NCBI GenBank assembly: GCA_033064195.1
Contig: JARBJD010000017.1
Location: 431,564 to 495,563, forward strand
Direction of reading: 5' to 3'
From: Blattamonas nauphoetae
Lineage: Eukaryota; Preaxostyla; Oxymonadida
Length of the DNA: 64,000 nucleotides
The notes under the pieces were generated by a model. It did not search any database. It had not been told where the DNA came from and saw only the letters and a program-made list of their open reading frames with translations. Positions 58,661 through 64,000 of this stretch are shown here, in pieces. Position numbers and translations under genes: made by a program. How positions within the stretch are numbered: position 1 is the stretch's first letter; each line of letters begins with the position of its first letter.

Positions 58661-60520
58661 CTACATGATTCCCAAATCTTTGTGCAACGCTTTCAATGTG
58701 TGATTCGGATAGTACTCAACTTTTGGTTCGCCATTACTATATCGTAATACCCACCACGTTGTGGCAGTAGTTGCTAATATTGGTGCTGGAGGAAGAGTAA
58801 ATGTTGTCATATCACCGCCACTCTGACTTGGGTTGTATACATTATAGTATGTATCGAGATTACCTTGATAGATTGGATGGGATCTTAAAGTGACAGCAGT
58901 ATTTCCTTTTGAACTGATCGAATCATTACAGTTTGTTGGACATCCACTCCTCTGAGTAGGAAAGCACAGAAGGAAGTCAGTATTGTCATGAACTGGACGA
59001 ACTCTTGTCATTGTTTCATTGGGATATGTTCCGTCACCAGTGAGTTTCTCTTCAACGAGAGAATCCGTCAGTGATCGCTCCAAGTCATCAGGAACAGCTA
59101 GGTACGAATCGAGATTGAGAGTCGATAATGCGAACTGATAGAAGCGAGCTCCAATAGTTGTCGTTGGTTGTTCTGGATAATACCTGTTTTGTAAAGTCAC
59201 TTGGATGTTCTTCTGCATTGGATTGTGGAAGCAAGTGACTTCATTGTCGTAGTGACGGAAGAGAAGCATGATATCCTTGGCATTCACCACTACCATTTGC
59301 TGAGTACAATCAATTCCTGTTGCCGTTGGTGTCTTCTGAAATGGATAGAATGAGATCTTTTCTGCCGGAATTGTTCCAGGACGATTCTGATACATCTCCA
59401 TGAGTTTCTTTATCGCATAATCTTTCATTTTGTATCCAACACTCATGCAATACACATCATCAATCCGATAGTTTGTGACGTTCAATGAGATGTACTGATC
59501 CACAAATTCTGGTTCTGTTGTCACGACATTGGCTGTTGAACAAACAATGTCCTTTGTAACTGTTGGTTGCAGAAATGATTGACCAATTTGAACGAAGTTC
59601 TTTGTGCATGAGGTGACAAGATTGTTCAAGAAATATGGACGATGTTGAATGCAATTGAGAATTGCTGCTTTAATAGTTGGTGCTGCTGCTGTTCCAGTTA
59701 CGAGTGATGATAGTGTATCTTTCAAAGTGAGATCAGGATTCACAGAACAACAAACAAACGCATCTTCATTCATGTGCACACTCAATTTCAGATCTCCAAA
59801 GAGGCATCTTGGATAGTCAGTCATGCCTGAGAATATCAGTAGATCTTCAAGGTTGATTGACACGCGAATTGGCACATCAATTGTGTCTTGAAACACCCCT
59901 GTTCCAGATGTTGTTGTAAAATCAGAAAGTGGAATATAGACACCAGCTACAGATTCATCATGCTCCCATGCGTTTTTCCAAGGTGTGTGACAATGTTTTC
60001 GATTCTCCAATTGACTCTTCGGTTTTATCATATTGTAGATGTGTGATTCCATTGATACATCATTGTTTGTTGTGCTGATGATTCTCTGATTGTTGTGAAG
60101 AACAGTAAGGTCACGAAAGATTGATGCTGAATGCTTGAGTCCAACGAAGATGAAGATTCTCTCATTCATGTACGAACCAATTTTTCCAGCAGTTGTTTGC
60201 CAATTATTAACTTTCAGAGTCGCAGTCATGGTGAACGTTATGAATGAATCATCAATTTGACAAATGTCCTGATTACCAGTCAGTGGAATGATTATCTCTT
60301 GTCCCGTGTAGAAGCGTGCATTCTCTGATGGTTTCAATTCTTGAATCGAAGTACTGTGTGCCCCATCATTCATTAGGTAATTAATGAAATGTTCGGACCC
60401 GAGTTGTTGTTGAATTTGACCCATGTCATCTCTCGTGTATTCTATCCTTCCAGTGGTATTTCCAGTCAATGATGATGCTCCAGTTCTTTTGTTTGTCAGA
60501 TGTGTTATATGCGAGTTCAT
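58661..60520 (-). CDS. Major capsid protein candidate, double-jelly-roll type
   Basis: Intact frame of 619 residues; ATG at 60520 follows the common motif by 6 bp. Features fitting a DJR capsid of polinton-like or adintovirus type: an early strand IDDSFITFTMTATLKVN, the SASIFRDLTVLHNNQRIIS segment (comparable to the surface-loop entry of DJR capsids), and INLEDLLIFSGMTDY followed by LFGDLKLSVHMNEDAF, the I-P-L-x-x-L-L...Y...G-x-L pattern. The C-terminus (PAPILATTATTWWVLRY) is shared with the paralogue downstream. The identification is by pattern and context (packaging ATPase, S74 fibre) and has not been aligned; other beta-rich structural proteins are possible. Confidence 0.6.
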   Translation of the reverse strand: MNSHITHLTNKRTGASSLTGNTTGRIEYTRDDMGQIQQQLGSEHFINYLMNDGAHSTSIQELKPSENARFYTGQEIIIPLTGNQDICQIDDSFITFTMTATLKVNNWQTTAGKIGSYMNERIFIFVGLKHSASIFRDLTVLHNNQRIISTTNNDVSMESHIYNMIKPKSQLENRKHCHTPWKNAWEHDESVAGVYIPLSDFTTTSGTGVFQDTIDVPIRVSINLEDLLIFSGMTDYPRCLFGDLKLSVHMNEDAFVCCSVNPDLTLKDTLSSLVTGTAAAPTIKAAILNCIQHRPYFLNNLVTSCTKNFVQIGQSFLQPTVTKDIVCSTANVVTTEPEFVDQYISLNVTNYRIDDVYCMSVGYKMKDYAIKKLMEMYQNRPGTIPAEKISFYPFQKTPTATGIDCTQQMVVVNAKDIMLLFRHYDNEVTCFHNPMQKNIQVTLQNRYYPEQPTTTIGARFYQFALSTLNLDSYLAVPDDLERSLTDSLVEEKLTGDGTYPNETMTRVRPVHDNTDFLLCFPTQRSGCPTNCNDSISSKGNTAVTLRSHPIYQGNLDTYYNVYNPSQSGGDMTTFTLPPAPILATTATTWWVLRYSNGEPKVEYYPNHTLKALHKDLGIM

Positions 60521-60526
60521 TTTAAC

Positions 60527-60538
60527 AAAAATAAAAAA
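60527..60538 (-). promoter_or_regulatory. Viral start-proximal motif
   Basis: TTTTTTATTTTTG on the minus strand, just upstream of the capsid gene ATG at 60520. Confidence 0.6.
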
Positions 60539-60561
60539 TTACATTTATGCTTTAACTCTAG

Positions 60562-60866
60562 TTACTTTTTCTTTTTTGGTTTCTTCACCTTAACCTTCGG
60601 CTTCAGCTTCTCTTCCAGTCTCAGTATTTCTCCTCTGAGCTTGTTCGCTACTGCAGTGTTTCCTTCATTGATCGCTTGCTCGTATTGTGCCATCTTCTCT
60701 GCATGGATTTGCTGATCCGATTTCACATCTGGTATCATTTCAATTCCTGTCTGCGCTACCTTCGAAATCAGTGGTCCAACAAAGGGATGAGATTCAGAAA
60801 TGGAGCTCCAACTCTGAGTATATTTTTGCCAACTGCTGCTAATTTTGATAACCAACCTGGTGCCAT
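60562..60866 (-). pseudogene. Small basic MAPG-start virus protein, frame broken
   Basis: ATG at 60866 follows the motif and opens MAPGWLSKLAAVGKNILRVG, an amphipathic helix, but this frame stops at 60768. The overlapping frame continues with SHPFVGPLISKVAQTG, a charged helix and a very basic end (PKVKVKKPKKKK) at 60562. One indel near 60,790-60,815 would link them. Size, N-terminal amphipathic helix and basic tail suggest a minor capsid or core protein such as the VI/X types of adenovirus-like elements; this is inference. Confidence 0.45.
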
Positions 60867-60870
60867 TTTA

Positions 60871-60884
60871 ATAAAAATAAAATA
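60871..60884 (-). promoter_or_regulatory. Viral start-proximal motif
   Basis: ATTTTATTTTTAT on the minus strand, followed after a few bases by ATGGCACCAGG. Confidence 0.6.
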
Positions 60885-60989
60885 TTCGAATACGAGTGAA
60901 TGTTTATCCTTTGAATTGAATTTTGGAATTTGACGAGAGTGGCATATCATCATTGGAGTATCTCCCATTTCGAGGTGGTTCATATTCAA

Positions 60990-61211
60990 TCATCTGCGGT
61001 TTTGTTGACGATTGATCGCTGTATTTTGTTGATAAACGTCCATCATTCCTCCTAATCCGTTGAGTATTCCTCCTGCTGTTTGTCCAAATTTACTGTTCGT
61101 TTGTGAGAGCAATCCACCACCAACTTGAAGGAATGTTGGAGCTGGAGGTTTGATGAATTGAAAGAATTGTTTGCCGATATTTTTGAGTTTGTTGAAACTT
61201 CCTGGTGCCAT
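60990..61211 (-). CDS. Small MAPG-start virus protein, 73 residues
   Basis: Intact. Starts MAPGSFNKLKNIGKQFFQF, parallel to the MAPGWLSKL start of its downstream neighbour, then a Pro-rich hinge, a Gly-rich helix (GGILNGLGGMM) and a Gln/Asn/Arg end. The shared first residues and the MAPGxxxKLxxIGK pattern suggest the two are paralogues or functional partners, perhaps membrane-active minor capsid proteins. Confidence 0.55.
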   Translation of the reverse strand: MAPGSFNKLKNIGKQFFQFIKPPAPTFLQVGGGLLSQTNSKFGQTAGGILNGLGGMMDVYQQNTAINRQQNRR

Positions 61212-61216
61212 TTATA

Positions 61217-61230
61217 GAAAAATAAAAATA
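61217..61230 (-). promoter_or_regulatory. Viral start-proximal motif
   Basis: TATTTTTATTTTTC on the minus strand, 5 bp before ATG at 61211. Confidence 0.6.
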
Positions 61231-61246
61231 CAATTCATTTATAATT

Positions 61247-61829
61247 TTAGCGAGGAATTGCTTTCGTCAGAGAAATGCCATAATTGAGAATGGTGTTGTA
61301 TGCTTCATTGAAGGCAATACTCATGTCTTTTCCACCAACAAGGATCTTGAAAATGGTTCTAAACACTGGGAGTTTATTCAGACATAGGCACTTGTCAGAC
61401 AAATCATCCAGTTCGATCACCACATCATTAATCCCAGTGAGTGTAGCAATCAGTGCACATAAATCACTTTGGTTCGTGATCAGTTTCTTCGATGGTTCAA
61501 TGAGATTATTCAATAGTTTCTTTTCACAAGCGAATGCATTCTTGTAGACGAGTAATAACTGATCTTTGAATGCCGAAATATTAGAAATATATTCTCGAAG
61601 TGGAATAGAACGACTTTGAATGGGGGCTGATGGATATGTCTCTAGTGGTGGATCATAAACACCTGGAACATTATCGAGTTCGACATTAGCGCTTTGTTCA
61701 TTACGATCTTCGAGCTTAGATCTTCCAGAATTCGAACCTTTATTGTCGATGATGACATTGTTGGTGATTGATGTTGGGACTGAAGAAGAACTTGTGTGTT
61801 CGTAAATTGACAACTGAGAATTGGTTGCA
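61247..61829 (-). pseudogene. Virus-module protein of unknown function, start codon apparently lost
   Basis: Frame of about 190 codons (clear from 61813): a Ser/Thr/Asn-rich N-terminus, then a helical region (LREYISNISAFKDQLLLVYK) with two Cys clusters (FACEKKLLNN, DKCLCLNKLP). The frame has no ATG; the only ATG after the common motif (61830) is in another frame. A small deletion at the start is the simplest reading. Function not recognised. Confidence 0.45.
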
Positions 61830-61840
61830 TCACTTTCTAT

Positions 61841-61854
61841 AAAAATAAAAAATA
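61841..61854 (-). promoter_or_regulatory. Viral start-proximal motif
   Basis: TATTTTTTATTTTT on the minus strand, about 11 bp before the ATG at 61830. Confidence 0.55.
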
Positions 61855-61888
61855 TATATTAATGTTTTGAATCAGACATTTCTTTCTG

Positions 61889-62830
61889 TTACTGAACATA
61901 TTGAGAGTAAGCTGGCATATTCGAAGATTGGTATTGACCGATATCTTCATCTGTTCTTGTTGCATATGCTTTGCGTGTCAGAGTACTAATCTCTGATGCT
62001 ATGGTAGCATTATGTCTACCAAGGAATGTTTGCAAATTTTCTTGATTTGTGATGAATTCTAGAAACTGTGGATACACCTGCTCCTTGAAATCCTTTCTTT
62101 TCTTCATTCTCTGATGTCCTTCGTTGGTACTGTCGAATCCTGAAAGATGTTCTTCAAGCCATCTGTCCCACATTTGTGATGCTACTTTCGATTGAATTGA
62201 ATTGAACACCATATTGTCTATTACTCTTTTCCCAGTATCTGCTGGATTATCTCGACTGGCACGAGTTATTCCCAATTCATTTGTCATGAAGTCACCAACA
62301 GCTTTCTTCATTATTGCATAAGGTTGTTGTGATCTTTGTGCTTGCATGTCTCCATAGCTGATGTCTCGAAAACTGGATGGTAAATCGTATGTTCCATTCT
62401 TGAGGAAATTAGAGTGTGAAGCTTTGATTCTCCTTCCGAATTGGCGATTAAATGCTGTATATGATGTCTGTTTCGCTTGTCTGGTGTTGGATTCATTGCG
62501 TAGTATGTCTCTTTGACCGGTCTACTGTTGTATGGTGCGAGCATGGCTCCATTGACTGCAATCAAATCTTTCGTCTCATTATCGTAGACCATCACATCTG
62601 GGATTTTTCCATGTTGTTCCATTAGAACAGTCCAATTCTGTCCAGTTCTCTTGATGTACTCAAGCGCTGATGGATAACTACTGAGGGCATCGTTCCATCT
62701 GGTTTGAATATCATCGTCAGCATAGATTCTTTCATCGCTGCTTGAGTTTCTGCTGCGTATCTCATTTTGGTTTCTTCTCTCTTGTTTTTCTTGTTGGTTG
62801 GTTGTACACAATCTGTGGTATCATTGACAT
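61889..62830 (-). pseudogene. Virus-module protein, frame broken, function unknown
   Basis: Two frames together make about 300 codons. The first (to about 62,500) has WTVLMEQHGKIPDVMVYDNE; the second continues from about 62,495 with TRQAKQTSYTAFNRQFGRR and runs intact through IMKKAVGDFMTNELGITRAS to 61889. A further shift close to the start is likely, because the first ATG after the motif (62830) is in another frame. Helical and rich in Gln, Asn and Lys. It could be a structural or maturation protein. No catalytic motif of a protease, polymerase or integrase is seen. Confidence 0.45.
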
Positions 62831-62835
62831 TTCAT

Positions 62836-62848
62836 ACAAAATAAAACC
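62836..62848 (-). promoter_or_regulatory. Viral start-proximal motif
   Basis: GGTTTTATTTTGT on the minus strand, just upstream of ATG at 62830; the weakest of the series. Confidence 0.45.
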
Positions 62849-62880
62849 AAAACTATATTTTAATTAGAGTTAAATCACAA

Positions 62881-63720
62881 ATGAACAAATCGAATCAATC
62901 ATTAACAGCATACGTGAATGCAAAATTGAGTGAAGCTTCTAATAGGAATGTTTCTCATGAAGTGCAATCACAGATTCATCCAGACTTGAATTTCAATCGC
63001 AATAGTGTCAATGTCCTTGTTGGAAATCGAGGAAGTGGGAAAACATTTAATGCACTTCGAGAAGTTGCCAAGCTACAGAATCAAGATAGGAATGAACTAT
63101 TCCATCTGTTTGTCTTCGTCACTGATAAGAACATAGATCCTACATTCGACAAATTCAAACCAATACTGAATGTTCCTTATGTGAAAGTCAAATACGATGA
63201 TGCACTTCCATTTCTGTTGGAACTCCGAATCGAAAGCTGCATATGAAGAAATTATTGACAATCAGTGGCAAAACAGAATCACAGATGAATGCAGAGAGAA
63301 TCTCTTTGACTCACTTTACATTGATGACTTCTCAGTGAAGAATCTCCAAACGATTATCCTTCTTGATGACTGTCGTAGGATCCTAGGTGAACGTAGAACA
63401 TCCAAAAATAGAATGACAATGATGGACTTACTACTGAGAATCGACAACCGAAGTTCACATTCTTTCTGACGATGCATGAGCTCTTCAGTTTGTCAGCAGA
63501 CATGAAGTCAAACATTGATTCAATGTGGATCTTTGGAGGATTCAACAAAGAACGAATCAGTCGAGTCTATCCTCAGTTGAACTCACCAATTGATATTCGA
63601 CATTTTTGGAATATCTATCAACGAAAACAGAAATGTGAAGCAATCATTCTTCGATACAATACTGATGGAGTAGCACTGAATGAGATCAACAAAGAAGGGT
63701 TAAACCGGACTGTCCGTTAA
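62881..63720 (+). pseudogene. A32/FtsK-HerA-type packaging ATPase, broken in two places
   Basis: Genome-packaging ATPase of DJR viruses by motif. Walker A: VLVGNRGSGKT (about residue 45). Walker B: TIILLDDCRRILGERR (63351-63398). The following segment (63.45-63.55 kb: KFTFFLTMHELFSL, then SMWIFGGFN) corresponds to the sensor/Arg-finger part of A32 ATPases. The three parts are in different frames: 62881 to about 63,215, about 63,215 to 63,450, and 63,450 to 63,720. Two single-base changes would explain this, so the gene looks dead unless the assembly is wrong there. Divergent from the structural cluster. Confidence 0.65.
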
Positions 63721-64000
63721 GTCTTGAATAAGGTTGTTGATGGTCTCGTCAAGACTTCGAAGCCTCATGCTGAGAGTATCTGTCAGTGTTCAATTGATTC
63801 TTCAATGTCTGATAATCTTTGATCAATCGATAGTGAATTAGGAGGAGTGGAAGCATCAACATATCGTTTCAGTGCAATTTCACTCTTATTTTGTTTCGAT
63901 ATCCATCAATTTGAATCATCCTATTCAGTTTCTGAGTTGTGTACTCATTCAGTTCTTTTCTATTCTTTCCAAGTATCTCTTGGAGTCGTGGATGTTTGTG
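63696..64000 (-). pseudogene. Partial coiled-coil virus-module gene, frame broken
   Basis: Minus-strand pieces entering from the right edge: HPRLQEILGKNRKELNEYTT, then LKRYVDASTPPNSLSIDQRL, then MRLRSLDETINNLIQDL, each in a different frame and ending at a stop at 63696. Heptad-like spacing suggests a coiled coil. It overlaps the ATPase end tail-to-tail by about 25 bp. Identity unknown. Confidence 0.35.

Noticed and set aside
58625..58663. tRNA B-box-like GGGGGTTCGAAGCCTC on the minus strand between the two capsid genes
   Set aside because: A T-arm can be drawn, but there is no matching acceptor 5' strand, D-arm or anticodon arm upstream, and the upstream sequence is the coding end of the 619-residue gene.
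62881..63720. Introns as an explanation for the two ATPase frame changes
   Set aside because: No GT-AG pair restores the frame without removing conserved motif sequence; single-base changes are simpler.

Overview
This is a nuclear genome segment of a flagellated protist. The genes use the standard genetic code, are densely packed, and most are cut by short GT-AG introns (about 29-140 bp, donors mostly GTATG, GTTTG or GTGTG) that can be reconstructed by frame and by family identity. The ciliary gene CC2D2A, the tiny introns, and a degenerate fragment at 44.3-45.1 kb that resembles (from memory, unverified) a gene family expanded in oxymonads point to an oxymonad such as Blattamonas. The organism assignment is inference.

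Left part (1-42.0 kb): a conserved housekeeping block. In order: importin-beta (minus, runs off the left edge); CC2D2A (transition zone); a MON1-like longin protein; a PH-ankyrin-propeller-like protein; a small type I membrane protein; a coiled-coil protein of unknown role; RPA2 (single-strand DNA binding); CCT7/TCP-1 eta (chaperonin); Bud32/TP53RK (KEOPS tRNA modification); eIF5; an LPCAT-like acyltransferase; a basic disordered protein; a 2966-residue unknown protein; DDX31/Dbp7-type helicase; ribosomal proteins uL16 (RPL10) and uL13 (RPL13A) flanking a Rab2-like GTPase that lacks the catalytic glutamine.

Middle part (42.0-53.5 kb): a transposon graveyard. It holds two complete 594/595-bp inverted-repeat elements of one MITE-like family with TA flanks plus partial copies, a foldback element built from about 20-bp subrepeats, a Tc1/mariner transposase that is open across a predicted spliceosomal intron, a MULE pseudogene, and pogo/DDE_1 pseudogenes, one of which has a MITE nested in it.

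Right part (53.5-64.0 kb): a 139-bp-period array of imperfect palindromes leads into a virus-like module. The module has an endosialidase-chaperone (S74) protein, two paralogous double-jelly-roll-type capsid proteins, small MAPG-start proteins, other structural-looking genes and an A32/FtsK-type packaging ATPase. Nearly every gene has the same A/T motif (TTTTATTTTT-like) just before its start codon, which indicates a common promoter. Several of these genes carry single-base frame breaks while neighbouring host genes thousands of codons long are intact, so this looks like a decaying integrated polinton-like or adintovirus-like element. Its right end, polymerase, integrase and terminal repeats are not in the window.
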